Origin: Rhynchosporium graminicola
Lineage: Eukaryota > Ascomycota > Leotiomycetes > Helotiales > Ploettnerulaceae
NCBI GenBank assembly: GCA_900074885.1
Contig: FJUW01000004.1
Coordinates: 1,272,225 to 1,336,224 of the forward strand
Length of the DNA: 64,000 bases
Direction of reading: 5' to 3'
Below, piece after piece: positions 27,991 to 38,824 of this stretch. Position numbers and translations under genes: made by a program. Under the pieces are notes generated by a model. That model saw only the letters and a list, made by a program, of their open reading frames with translations. It was not told the DNA's origin and did no database searches. Position 1 is the stretch's first letter; each line of letters opens with the position of its first letter.

Positions 27991-28772
27991 TTACGCCCCA
28001 TGCGGTGCCATCAGCTGATTATTCTCAACTCCACAAGGAAATTCATTCTCTCCAAGATGTGTCGTATGCGCCCATGGCTTCAGAGCATTTTCCTTCCGAA
28101 TGGTCTTCGCAAAACACGTACTCCACTTCAGTCTTGGATAACTCTCCACCACGTTCTTGATAGTATCCTCATGCACCAACGTCGGATTCATGCCCATATT
28201 ATCAAAAATTGTCGCTAACTGGATCAAAGCCCCTAGTCTAGTCAACGTGCCGGTGTCACCGAGATCTTGATGTCTGATAACGGCTTCGGCGACGTTCTCG
28301 GCTTGCGAAATGGGTGCGGAGTGTTGTTTGAGGAGGTCGAGAACGATGAGCCCGCCGTAGAATTCGAAGGACATTAGGGTGGCGTTTATATTCTTATCGG
28401 TTGTTCCGATGTCGTGAAGGAGACAGGTGAGAAAATAGGTTTCGTTAAAGGAGGACGTGCTCCATGATGGGAATGCTTGGCTGAGGATTGCTTGACCTGG
28501 GATTACTTAGAGACAAAACTTTTTGATATTTAGAGATGTGAGGAGTTTATACCGTAGTAGAAGACTCGCATGCTATGATTATACGTCTCAGTAGACAATT
28601 CTTGCTTGGCATATTTGTGAACTTCTTTCGCCAAAGGGGAATCCGGAAGCGAGATCGATGCTACAGAAATGGGTTTCGCTGCTGTTGAAGATGCGAGGGA
28701 TTGTTCGAGCAGAGTTGATAGTTTACGAGGTACAGCTGTCCAGCTGAATTCCTCAACGGCGGGGCTACTCAT
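27991..28772 (-). CDS. Cyanamide hydratase-like HD-domain protein
   Basis: Two exons, 28772-28553 and 28496-27991, joined in phase 1 over a 56-nt intron; 241 residues. The join rebuilds MRVFYYGQAILSQAFPSW. Seen: an HD metal-binding fold with a first His in YNHSMRV, the His-Asp pair in CLLHDIGTTDKN, and AEAVIRHQDLGDTG; the C-terminal part has FAKTIRKENALKPWAHTTH. Known: this length and pattern are those of fungal cyanamide hydratase (urea hydro-lyase), a zinc-type enzyme that hydrates cyanamide to urea; DDI2/DDI3 of yeast are related. The family is patchily distributed in fungi and often moves in accessory regions. Substrate is inferred from family only. It lies beside a broken ankyrin gene. 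Confidence 0.87.
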
Positions 28773-29515
28773 CGTAAAGATTAATGATTAAATGTAGAGG
28801 AAAATGAGCCTTGACAAGGCGAGTAATTTATTATACGAACTGAATGTTGTTTGTCATATGGGGAAATTTTGGTCTCGTCACTACTCTAGGAGCAGCAAGG
28901 CGGGTGGGTACTTGAGCAAACTGGCAGACACCGAAATGCCCCAAATCCCGGGCTAGATCGTTACGATCAGTAATTCTACAAGCTACACTGATCGACAATC
29001 TGTGATCACTCGCGACTGACGTTCAAATTTCTGCGGGTTGAAGATCTCCACGGTGGGGTGACGCGCTCATGCCCAATCGATATGATCAGTAAGCAGCGAA
29101 ATGGTCCTGCTTACTACCTATACATCATTCCCAAATCAGGTGCCAGCTAGCTCAAGAGGATTTTGTTCGTTCTCAGAACGCAGCAAAATGTTTCTGTATG
29201 AATATCATGTCTCGTATGGGTCTAATAAGACTGACTGTCGGCTATCGTTTACGAAACTAACGCTTGCGCGATGTCAATATATGACTAATCTTCTCGTATA
29301 TATTAAGACGACTCTTACATTTACCAATAGTCTTCTTCGGTTCAAACCATTGAGTATGATATATCTCGATAACGATATTCAGGTCATAGACAGTCGTCTT
29401 AGTACAAGTACTTTGATAATAAGAGAATCACTTGCTGCATTTCACCACGCTGCGTTGCATTGCACTGCATAGCCAAGCAAGTCTGCACAGCATAGGTAAA
29501 AACAGCCCAAGCAAC
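28773..29515. other. Divergent promoter region
   Basis: About 0.74 kb between the cyanamide hydratase start and the ankyrin pseudogene start. A 123-codon forward frame from 29101 has no recognisable product or coding-like composition. Confidence 0.4.
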
Positions 29516-30418
29516 ATGGCATCCACAACTGATGAGACAGCATCCAACACGGCCTCTCTCGATACTTCTTGGGCTGGCGAACAAACTCTGATTAATGAGG
29601 GTATCACTGGCGGACGACTTTCCCAGGCACAGCTCAATGAAGCCCTTGTTCCGGCAACCAGCAAGGGCTTCAAACTAGGCTTCGTTGATATTTTATCAGT
29701 GCTGTTCTCCGCTGAAGCTTGTGTTAAACAGGATGCTATAGATGCCTCAGGTTGGCAAGACATGAAGCAGGACAATGCCGTGGTTCGTCTTTTTCTCGAT
29801 CACGGGCTTGATCCTAACGCCACTATCACTCACGGGGAGCCCGTCCTTCGATTTGCAGTCCTTACACGAATAACCCTTCGTGGTTCGAGACTAACATGTT
29901 CATGTGTATAGTTTCATGGGCGATGTGCTCGAGGATTACTGTTGCGAGGGGCCGATCCAGATGTTTTCGGACCAACAAAGAGGACATCTCTCTATGGCAC
30001 ACTTAATTGTGGTGAACTAGAATTGGCTGAGTTGCTTATCGCGTATGGAGCCAAAGTAATGCCGAATCTCATTTGGGCTGCTGTAGGACTTCGTAGGCCT
30101 TATGGGGAGCTCGCGACTAAGTTCCTGCTCGATGAGGGACTTGATCCGAATCAAGCTGCCTCTAAGGAAGCAATGGAGCAATCATCTACTCCTTGCAGCC
30201 TCGTCTGTAGAGCCGAGAATTGTCAAAATGCTGCTAGACGCCGGTGCCGATCGAAATCATATCGATAGGCGGGAGAAATCCTGGCCATACTGCTGAGCAA
30301 ATCACCTTGGAAATTGTAACTGATCCGGTCTACGCTGAGCATGAAAAAGCGGAGGCTGTGCTTCGTCTTCTTCGGTCAGAGCAAGATCAAGAGCTAGCTA
30401 TTATGGTATCTAGTGGCT
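29516..30418 (+). pseudogene. Broken ankyrin-repeat gene
   Basis: Exon 29516-29857 opens MASTTDETASNTASLDTSWA; a 54-nt intron (29858-29911) leads in phase 0 to FHGRCARGLLLRGADPDVFG. Seen: degenerate ankyrin repeats such as VRLFLDHGLDPNATITHGEP, ELAELLIAYGAKV and TKFLLDEGLDPNQ. Near 30166-30178 the repeat continues only in another frame (NHLLLAASSVEPRIVKMLLD then AGADRNHIDR), and after about 30265 in yet another (PGHTAEQITLEIVTDPVYAE to the TAG at 30416). Two frameshifts, with no splice sites that could bypass them, argue for a pseudogene. Known: ankyrin genes of this kind are a large, fast-turning family in filamentous ascomycetes, so loss is unremarkable. A truncated product from the first frame is possible. 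Confidence 0.75.
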
Positions 30419-33030
30419 AGAGGGGGGGTAACATCCGCGTCAGCGGAGCTTCAGATACACGTATCTAGTCCGTATCTATGAAGGAAATAGTTATTACAGA
30501 GGTTCGTCAAGAAAATCTTTGTCTATTGACTAAGGCACTCTCACGCGTCTTCTTATATACTGCTCGGTTTCGTTGTCGCTCGTTGCTTAACAAACTTCTC
30601 AATGAGTCACCTCAACAACAAGGCCTCTCTATCATCCCTCCTATGTCGCCTCGCCCCGATTCGGCCGACGAATTAAGTGAAGCCTGGAATGCACAGTTCG
30701 GAAAAGCGAATGGTTCTCCACGAGGCTGGCTCTGCAAGAGGCTTCTTGCGCCGACATCAGTCGACTTTCTTCCCCAGAGAGGGGGAGCTATTAGGCAACA
30801 AAGCCTCTCTTGAGCTGAGTATCTGCGAGGTATTTCAGACAGCTGCCAATCAATCTCTGCTAGAAGCCGAGCATAATCCACCCCGACTCCCAGAGTCAGA
30901 GCAACATCCAAGACCTGAGAACTTCCTGCTTGAAAGGGTGTTTGATAGAGTGTTTCCATCTAAATAGGTAGACACGGTCCATACGATGTTCTCAAAATCG
31001 CTCGAGGTTATGTCCAAAACACTTCAATGTGACATATTCGGGCTGCGCGGCCCTAGGCTACCGATTTAGATGGTTAAGCCACGAGTTGTAGATCCACTCA
31101 CCGCAGTGCAACACCCTATTGGGTTGATCATTTACTCGACTCCGGTAGATATACTACCAAGGATCTCGTAGACACTGGCTCCGTCTATCATCTCCTCACA
31201 AGTAGTTTTATGTTCTGGCTCGAGACGCTCAGCTTTATGAAAAAGGTTGCCACATGGCTTCGTAAGGATATTGAAGCCCGAGAACTGGACTAAGATAAAT
31301 TATATTGCGATTTCGAAGATTCCTTAAGAAGAGAAAGAGCTGTGAGGTTCCTACTTAAAAGACACAACATATGCTCCTGGAATAAATGTACTGTTAAGAA
31401 TATATATTCGATAGGTTTGTCCCCATCTACTAGCAATCGTCTGGCATGTTGCTTCTGATGATCCACGGGTTACATTTGCTTTCCGAGATGACTTGCAACG
31501 ACACCACATAATTTTCACAATCCCCCTCACGAGATTATCATCAATACGAATGCTGGTGATCTGATGCCCGACCAAATATAAGTCTCCCGAGTCTGTGTAT
31601 ATATGTAGGACTTCCAATATGTTATTTCACAGCAACCTCGAAAATTCCTGGAGGGCACCTGTTCTGAGCTTACTCGGGCTTGCAAAGTTGAACATTCAGC
31701 TCATCGTGGTGCAAGTTAGAAATGCTCTTCGGAGTAGCTAGCGAGTGTCGCAGTCCGCATCAGCTGAAGATATCTTCCCTCATCGCCAAGGACTGCTTCC
31801 GCTGCTACGAAGGGACTGGCAATAGTTAAGCACGAAAGGAGGTGACTATTCAATGCTTCAAAGTTACTGATCCTGCTTTTCCTTTTCCTGTGGAACATTT
31901 TGTCCTCCTTATCTTAGCATCTAGGTTATTTGAGATTTTCGATCTCTCAGCTTCGAACCCGAATGGAGGGACTGCGACAAAGCAAAACATGGACCTCCAA
32001 TCGGAACAGATTAATAGTTCAATTCAAGCGCAAGGTTGTCATGTACACGAAGATCTGGAAGTGATGTGAATGCTGAAATAGTTATCCAAATGAACCGCTT
32101 CTTCCCTGGAGTTAGCTCTGATCGTGAAAATGCTAGGTCCCTCAAACACACATAGAGAAAGAGGTCGATTTTCAGCTTGAATGCTCTTTCTGATTATTAA
32201 TGCGAGATACCAGGGCATAACCAGACCAGAACTATGGTCCTATGTGCTAATGCATATTTTCAAGCACTTTCCTTGCTCTTATGAATTAAGACCATCGGAC
32301 CGCGCATGTTTTATGGGTGACAAGTATTTTCCCTATGTAAACAAACCATAGGCGAACTCTCGCTTGGGAGCGACTGTTTGGAAATGTTCCACAAGTTAAA
32401 GAATAACACATAGGGGGGGGGGCGAGACCCATTGTCAACTCCCTTCCGTACAGCAACATCTTAAGATCTCTCCCTGAAAGGCCCCTTGCTAACGGACGCT
32501 CTGTTGAATGGTTTCCGATATGTGAGCTCGACCATGATCTAAGGATTGACTGGCTGGAGATCGAACCTAGCGGGAAACGCAATATTAGAAAACTTCTATG
32601 AGCTGAAAGTCATTCACTATTATTTTTCGATCAGGAGATCATTATAATCGATGCTTTTCAATTGTCGATTATCTTTTCGCGACAAGGGGCACCTTTGCTT
32701 TTAAGCTTCACTCATTGCTTTCTCCATCAGTTTTGTGGTCTGAAAGATGATTAGCATCTACATCTCTGCTATGCTCTGAGCTATTGATACAAAGCTTGTC
32801 TATCCTTACCGTAGCCTGACATAGACACAACGGTTGGTTTGCTTTTTTTATTTCTGTTCTACGGAGTACGAGGTGTGTATAACCTATCAGTGGGGGTCCA
32901 AACTCTCTTACTGTATCAGATTAAACTTTCTGCGATTAATCATATATTTGTTCATTCTGCGAGGAGCCTGCAATAACAAGATGCGAGGACCATGCGATAT
33001 TAAATACAGGAGATCATCATATCCGGAAGT
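30419..33030. other. Gene-poor interval after the ankyrin pseudogene
   Basis: 2.6 kb without a supported gene. Between 30478 and 30967 two overlapping forward frames (one opening MKEIVITEVRQENLCLLTKA, the other ending in FLLERVFDRVFPSK) have coding-like composition and may be further remnants of a dead gene, but I cannot name it. A run of nine G occurs at 32415. No terminal repeats or transposase-like frame noticed. Confidence 0.4.
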
Positions 33031-34020
33031 ATGCCTTCTCAACCGCTCACGCACTTCCGGATATTCCAGATTTGTCTCGTAGCCGCCCTCCTCACCCTCC
33101 TCTACTTCGCCTACACAGCCAGCCGTTTCTCCGCCTTTCCCACCTTGCTACCTCCTACCTCCCCCTGGATTCCCGGGACAAAATCAGGAACAGTATCAGC
33201 ACCCGAAGAAGAATACGTCGCTTTCTGCGTCGTGCACCGAAACCAACGCAGCGAGCTCCCCGAGTTCTTCAAACACCATTATCACCACCATGGCATCCGC
33301 CGCTTCTACATCATGGACGATCAGTCCACGCCCGCTCTCTCATCCGTCGTCGAAAACTGGGGCATCCCGCGCTCCACGCTCTCTTTTCAATACTACGATC
33401 AGCAGGCCCAGCATCAGGACAAGATGATGCAGACACATATCTACAGCGAGTGTGCAAGGTTATACGGAGCGCATCATACATGGATGGCGTTCGTGGATGC
33501 GGATGAGTTTTTCGAGGCGAAGAAGGAAGGGGAAACACTCACTTCTATCTTGCGCGAATTTGGGGAAAAGACGGAGGTTGGCGCGTTGGGGGTGAATTGG
33601 AGGTTACATTCTTCTGCCAACCTCACCAAGAGACCGAATTCCATGCGAAAGGGCTTTACGGAATGTGTCGACGATCCAGAGGTTTTGCCAGTGAAGGAAC
33701 TACCGCGTTACAAGGACAACAGGCTTATCAAGAGCATTGTCAAGACGGCGCTGTTTGTGAAGCCCCTGACTCCGCATATATTCGAGACGAAGGAAGGGAC
33801 GCATACGGTGGGCGAACATGGGGATAAGATAGAAGCTGGAGATGGGATCAGGCAGCCGATTACGAGGGATCGGATTGCGCTGCACCACTACACTCTGAAG
33901 AGCCGGGAGCAATTCGAGGAGAAGACGAAGAATTGGTCGATGAAGGGTTGGGAGTACTGGGATCATATTGAGGGATTGCCACAGACGCATTGCGAGGAGA
34001 TGAAAAAGTATGATCCTTAA
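33031..34020 (+). CDS. Type II membrane glycosyltransferase (GT92 / GT-A like)
   Basis: Single exon, 329 residues, start ATG at 33031. Seen: a short cytosolic N-terminus, one hydrophobic segment at about residues 12-30 (IFQICLVAALLTLLYFAYTA) acting as signal anchor, a Pro-rich stem, then a GT-A type domain with YVAFCVVHRNQRSELPEFF, a nucleotide-sugar region around FYIMDDQST, and a DXD metal motif in WMAFVDADEFFE. The C-terminal block ALHHYTLKSREQFEEKTKNW is a conserved family ending. Known: DUF23/GT92-like and related glycosyltransferases transfer sugars in the Golgi lumen; in fungi the acceptor is mostly unknown, so none is assigned. Unusually GC-rich and intron-less beside AT-rich surroundings; this could be ordinary coding bias. 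Its neighbour downstream converges with it. Confidence 0.82.
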   Translation: MPSQPLTHFRIFQICLVAALLTLLYFAYTASRFSAFPTLLPPTSPWIPGTKSGTVSAPEEEYVAFCVVHRNQRSELPEFFKHHYHHHGIRRFYIMDDQSTPALSSVVENWGIPRSTLSFQYYDQQAQHQDKMMQTHIYSECARLYGAHHTWMAFVDADEFFEAKKEGETLTSILREFGEKTEVGALGVNWRLHSSANLTKRPNSMRKGFTECVDDPEVLPVKELPRYKDNRLIKSIVKTALFVKPLTPHIFETKEGTHTVGEHGDKIEAGDGIRQPITRDRIALHHYTLKSREQFEEKTKNWSMKGWEYWDHIEGLPQTHCEEMKKYDP

Positions 34021-34823
34021 TCAAGGCTCGGCTTGGGGCTTGGCATCCAATGATACTTGAAACTGTAGAGGGTTTTACATGCTTTGATAGTGTTGATTTT
34101 TGTCATGTAAATTAGCGTTTGGTTTTGTTTCTTCACCTGCATTTAGACTGTTTGTACATTAGACAGTAGATAGGTCCTGCATCAGAAGGCGGCGACCATA
34201 TGTCGGGAAAGCGTTTTGTGCAATCTACAGAATGTCATTTTATGATAAAGTAGATATCAGCTGCGCTGCCATCAGAGTTGCATTAGATTATGCACTCGCC
34301 AAGTCACTTAGTACTAGCAAATAGAAATGGCTAAATTCTTCAGAATAGGGCTTGAAAGTTGAGGAGATTCGTCTCGGACGAAATCAAGTCATTAACGAAG
34401 TAATGTCATCCATCAAATGAGTATACGACTTTGAAGTGATATCTCAGTAATGTCCTGTAATATCTCGTGACTTTTCCTCCGATTGAGATAGAGGATAGTT
34501 CGTAGAATAGTACTCTAAAGCTAGTTCCGGCCCTGGCCCTGGTGGCAGCGTGGCGGATATATGACTACAGACTAGCATTCATGCCAATGTACTTTGAGTT
34601 CTTCAAGACATGGATCTCGAGTTGAGGCATTAGATTCTGCGAGCCCTCATTGCCACAATCTACATGACAGGAGACCAATCTAGCTAGTCTTCCTCTCTTT
34701 CCTGACGTCCCATTTAACAACACCCTTAATCGGAAATGAAAGTGAGGCTAAGAATTATAAAACTTATGTCGTATACATATATCCAACCTATGCATTGGCT
34801 CATCTGTACCAATCCGCAACTTC
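34021..34823. other. Intergenic between convergent genes
   Basis: 0.8 kb of 3' flanks of the glycosyltransferase and the amino-acid permease. No gene or repeat seen. Confidence 0.5.
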
Positions 34824-36784
34824 TCACAGACCATTGCTAGCACAAGTGAACACACCCGACACAGCCCCTGCTGCGTAAGAATCGATGATACTTTGTACAC
34901 TGGTGTATGTACCAGCGCCAAGAAAAAAGAATCCAATCATAATAATGAAAACATTCACTCCTAGCTCCAGATAGCCCATCATGGTCTGATTTCGAAGCCA
35001 CTTGACGAGAGGTTAGCGCCAAATGATACTACATCGAGGATAGTACTTACTTGAACACCTCCATCAGCTCTCTTCATTCGAATAAAAGCAACACCCCAGA
35101 AGATGAAGCCAAAGAATGAATCGAACAAGGATGACATGAGAGACAACAAATCACTGAAGAAGGGGATGACTTCGGCCTATAGAACGGTCAGCGTTGCTTC
35201 GCCTTTAGAGTTGAGCCTACTTACAATGATGAAAGCCACGATCCAAGTTGCTGCAAGGATGGCTCCCCAGACTACCCAGCCCTTAACAGTGTGCTGGGTC
35301 TTGTGGATAGTTCCTTCAAAGATGCGGAAAAAGATGAATCGTGCAGAGACAGAGGCATAGAGAACACCCAAAAAGATCAGAGTAGGTATCATGAAGCTGA
35401 AAGCTACGTCCTTATACACCTTGTTTCCGAGAGAGCCGAACGCTGGAGCAGTCATATACTGATTTCCAGTGAAGGCATAGATCACAGATCCAATGATGCC
35501 AAAAACGAAGACCTCTGCAATGGTGACAGCCCAAAGAGCTTTCGGGAAGTCCTTGGGATTCTTCATCTCTGCAATGAAGCTGGGAAGAGTGATCTGTCCA
35601 ATAAAGGTGTAGCTGATGTTGAGGAATGCGCTCATTCCTAGGACGAAGGAAGTTCCTGCGACTGGAAGGGCCGTGACAATCGGCTCGCCGCCCATGATTC
35701 CAGTGACCGGATCGACGAAATTAGGATCTGGGTTATAGCCAGCTGGGTGTGCTTCAATACCGGCAAAGATGGCGGCCAAAAGGACCGAGACGAATGTGAA
35801 GAATGCAGACACGGTCGCCAATTTCGACAGAGCATCGAATGTTCTTGGAAGCGAACAAAACCAGGAGATCAGAGCAGCAACGACTGAAAAGACGATGGTA
35901 CATTGACTATGGTTAGTGATTGTATTCAGATATTTCGCGGTCACAAGTACGTGCAGGCCCTGATGATGTTAAAATGACGTTTCGAAGAGTTTCGGCGAGC
36001 TTCTACCTGGATGAAGCAGTTGTTGAGGAGAAACATGACTGCAGTAGCGTACCAAGCCCAGGTCTTTCCCCAGAACAGCATTTGCCCAATATCGCAGACG
36101 TCTCTGACTTCGGGATGAATCAGGCAGAATCGCCAAAGAACCAGGGAAGTGTAAAGGACTACAGCTGCGACGAAAACGGTCAAGATGAGTCCCGGAACCA
36201 GTCCGAGAATATGGTAGGACCATGGAAAGGACATGATTGCCAGACAGATGTATTCGGAAAACAACAGAGCTGCAGTCTATGGGCAAATAGTTAGCAAACC
36301 GTTCAGGTGCAAGTTGTGTCTGAAGGCAACATTGGCATAGCATGTATTACAGTCTTGGTAATGCAAAAGAGCGCAAGCGAGCGCGAATGCGAACGCTCCC
36401 GTGCTCGTGTTCGGAATATAGGTATGCCATATAGTCGGTGGACCTAAGAATTGCGCAAAGGAAATCCGGCAGAGAAATTCTAACCTTCTGCCAACTGCAA
36501 GTTCTGTACTGAATCGCATTACCCGCCTCAAGCTCAATCTGCTTTCCCAGGATATCCGAGCCCGCGATACTAGATTCATCTCCAAAGTCATAGCCCTTCA
36601 AGTGTGGCAACACAGGCGCAATCCTATTCCCCACCTTCTTGTTACCAGCGTTTCTCCTCATGGCATCATCCGATTCGAGGTCGCCATTGCTCCCAGAATC
36701 GTCTTTAGTGTCCAGAGCAATGGGTTTTTCTCGGGTTTCGTTGTTGAAAGCCGCGTACGACTCGTCATCATTTCCTAACGCCAT
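34824..36784 (-). CDS. Amino acid transporter, AAAP (Aa_trans) family
   Basis: Five exons: 36784-36485, 36276-36007, 35959-35225, 35176-35051 and 35000-34824, all joined in phase 0; 535 residues. The joins give RTCSWQKTAALLFSEYI, FLLNNCFIQGLHVLVTAKYL, WIVAFIIAEVIPFFSDL and DGGVQKWLRNQTMMGYLELG. Seen: a hydrophilic N-terminus of about 100 residues rich in Asp, Glu and Asn, then some eleven hydrophobic helices, including TAALLFSEYICLAIMSFPWS and SFVLGMSAFLNISYTFIGQI. Known: fungal members of this family (related to Neurospora Mtr) are proton-coupled neutral or aromatic amino-acid permeases of the plasma membrane or vacuole; the exact substrate cannot be read here. Intron 1 is long for this window at 208 nt. 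Its 5' flank is the repeat-rich interval 36785-38824. Confidence 0.9.
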
Positions 36785-37160
36785 TTTCGGGATGGAAAAT
36801 GCACTATAGGAGAGTAGGGAAGCTGGTGAGTCGTAAGAGCACCTGTTGACTGCATGTAATGCGAGTTTTGATATTTGGATTGTGGGGGTTGGAGGGGCGT
36901 GTTGACGAGGTTCTGCTCGAACACGGGGACTTCAAGTATTGATAAGTAAGTAAGTACCTAGGTAGGTATCAATTATCGATTGTTGGTGATGGCGATGAGG
37001 TGGCAGGTGGCAGGTGGGGGAGGGACTAAGGTATCGATGAAATTCTAGTCCAGAACATCTGGGCTTCAGGCAAGTTAAGTATAAGTAGTTAGTGATCTAC
37101 GGGGAGGAAGCAGGCGTTGCATTTACTTACACTTAGCCCTATTGGTTGGTAGGTACGGTC

Positions 37161-37199
37161 GGTCGGTAGGTAGGTAGGTAGGTAGGTAGGTAGGTAGGC
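37161..37199. repeat. GGTA tetranucleotide array, about 9 copies
   Basis: Starts GGTCGGTCGGTA and continues as perfect GGTA units, ending GGCAGG. It is one of the longest arrays of this unit in the window and lies about 380 nt upstream of the permease ATG. Confidence 0.9.
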
Positions 37200-37324
37200 A
37201 GGTTGAATGACGAGATGCTTCGTGAAAGTGATACTCAAAACGGTTTAGATCTGGAAGGAGCGAATAGTTAGCTACCTAGGTAGCTACCTAGCTACGTAGA
37301 TACTATCTTACTAGGTAGCTGAGA

Positions 37325-37465
37325 GTACCTTTCCGTACTGTACTGTGCTGTACTGTCCTGTACTGTACTTTTTCGTAGTGTAGGTAGGTAGGTAGCAAGC
37401 AAGCAAGATTCCAGTCGGATCTTATTTCTACCTACAGTACTGTACAGTACGTACTCGAGTACGGT
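37325..37465. repeat. Cluster of GTACTGTAC-type short palindromes
   Basis: Repeated TGTAC/GTACA words (for example TACTGTACTGTGCTGTACTG and CAGTACTGTACAGTACGTAC) interleaved with a GGTA block at 37381-37395. The words are self-complementary, so hairpins or dimeric binding sites are conceivable. Confidence 0.7.
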
Positions 37466-38824
37466 GCTACTATGTAATGATGTATCTGCACGACGGATGG
37501 TTCTCACCTATCAAGTAGTGCGAAAGGTACTACTAGGTAGGTCAGTCTCAATCAAAGAGACGGGCATGTGGGGCGAGTGAGACAGACCATGGCAGAACAC
37601 GGTAAAGTAAGGTGGGGCGGTGGGGTAGTGGGGCAGTGGGGCCGGTGGAGTCGCTGCAAGATTTTCGAGGTTGTCGGTTCGCTTACTAAGTACAACTCAA
37701 CAGTCTCGACAGTTTACGGCCATGACATGACATTACCTCAGGTACCTACCTACCTACCTGCATAGCTCGCTCTCGCTATAGTTACATTTTGGGGATTTCT
37801 GTGCCTGCTTTGTACTACCTACAGATTATACACTAAGTAGGTATACAGTAATATACTAAGTTTTTTTTATTTATAGTATATATGGTACTGGCTGCACCTC
37901 TGCCCCCTGTGTAGGTACAGTAACTTATGACTTGATGCTTCATATCAAATAAGGTGCCTGCCTGCCTACCTAGGTACAGACAGTATCTGTATGCTTGTCA
38001 ATTGACTTCTGCGGGGAATCTAATTCTCTGAGTACTTGGTAAAATCTTGTTTTCGGATGACGTCGTTAAGGTACTGTATGCATTCAACCCCTGCCCCTGT
38101 CAATTGGCTTCGATTTTACTTGTACAAGTACAGTGTACAGTACAGTAGCAAACAGAGAGTACACACGTGATGATCAATCAAAATGTATCATCCACTGTAA
38201 CTAGATGCCTCACCTAAGGTATTGTCTCGTACCAGGGTACCTAGCCTGGGTTGTGACGGGGCTATATGATTTGGTAAAAAATCTGTGCACGTCCTGTTGG
38301 CGCTCAAGTATTACAGGCACGTGATCGGTGGTACATATACCTATCTGTGAACATGTGCTTGGGTACTATGTACCTCCCGATGTACCGGATGTGTGACTAC
38401 CTAGGTAGTGGTACAATTTGTTGTACAAGACTTCATTGCTGCAATAAGGATTATCCATTCGATGGTTGATTGAGCTACCCAGCCACCCACGCACCCCAGC
38501 CAGCTAAGCAGTTTTGTGGAGCCCGAGACGCCACATACCTACCTAGGTCGTGAAGTGTGGCTGGAGGCTGAGATATTTGGCGTCTAGTAGTCTACCGTAC
38601 TGTGAACATCGGCTGAGGTGGTTGTCTATCAGCTGCGTTTCCTACCCATATGGCACTTCACGAGATGATACATCACAACACCACTACCCTTTCCTTTCAT
38701 CGATGGCTAGCTATACATCCGAAGCCGGTATCTTTCGATGCTTCGACTTTTCGAGCTAAAGATTTTATCAATGTATGACTAGTCATTCACCGGGCGACAT
38801 ATCTGATATCTTTCCGACTTCCCT

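Larger units (their letters stand above)
36785..38824. other. Repeat-rich promoter interval
   Basis: 2 kb between the permease start and the 3' end of the GMC oxidoreductase, both on the minus strand. It is packed with GGTA/TACC units (notably 37161-37199), CCTAGGTA palindromes and GTACTGTAC-type palindromes (37325-37370, 37433-37465, 38118-38150). No coding frame is supported. Confidence 0.55.

Noticed and set aside
29101..29472. Forward frame of 123 codons with an ATG
   Set aside because: Leu/Ser/Thr-rich with no recognisable motif, and it runs up to the ankyrin pseudogene promoter; looks like chance.
32500..32640. A GGTTCGATC word on the minus strand that resembles a tRNA B box
   Set aside because: The T-arm stem has a mismatch, there is no A box at the right spacing and no acceptor stem.
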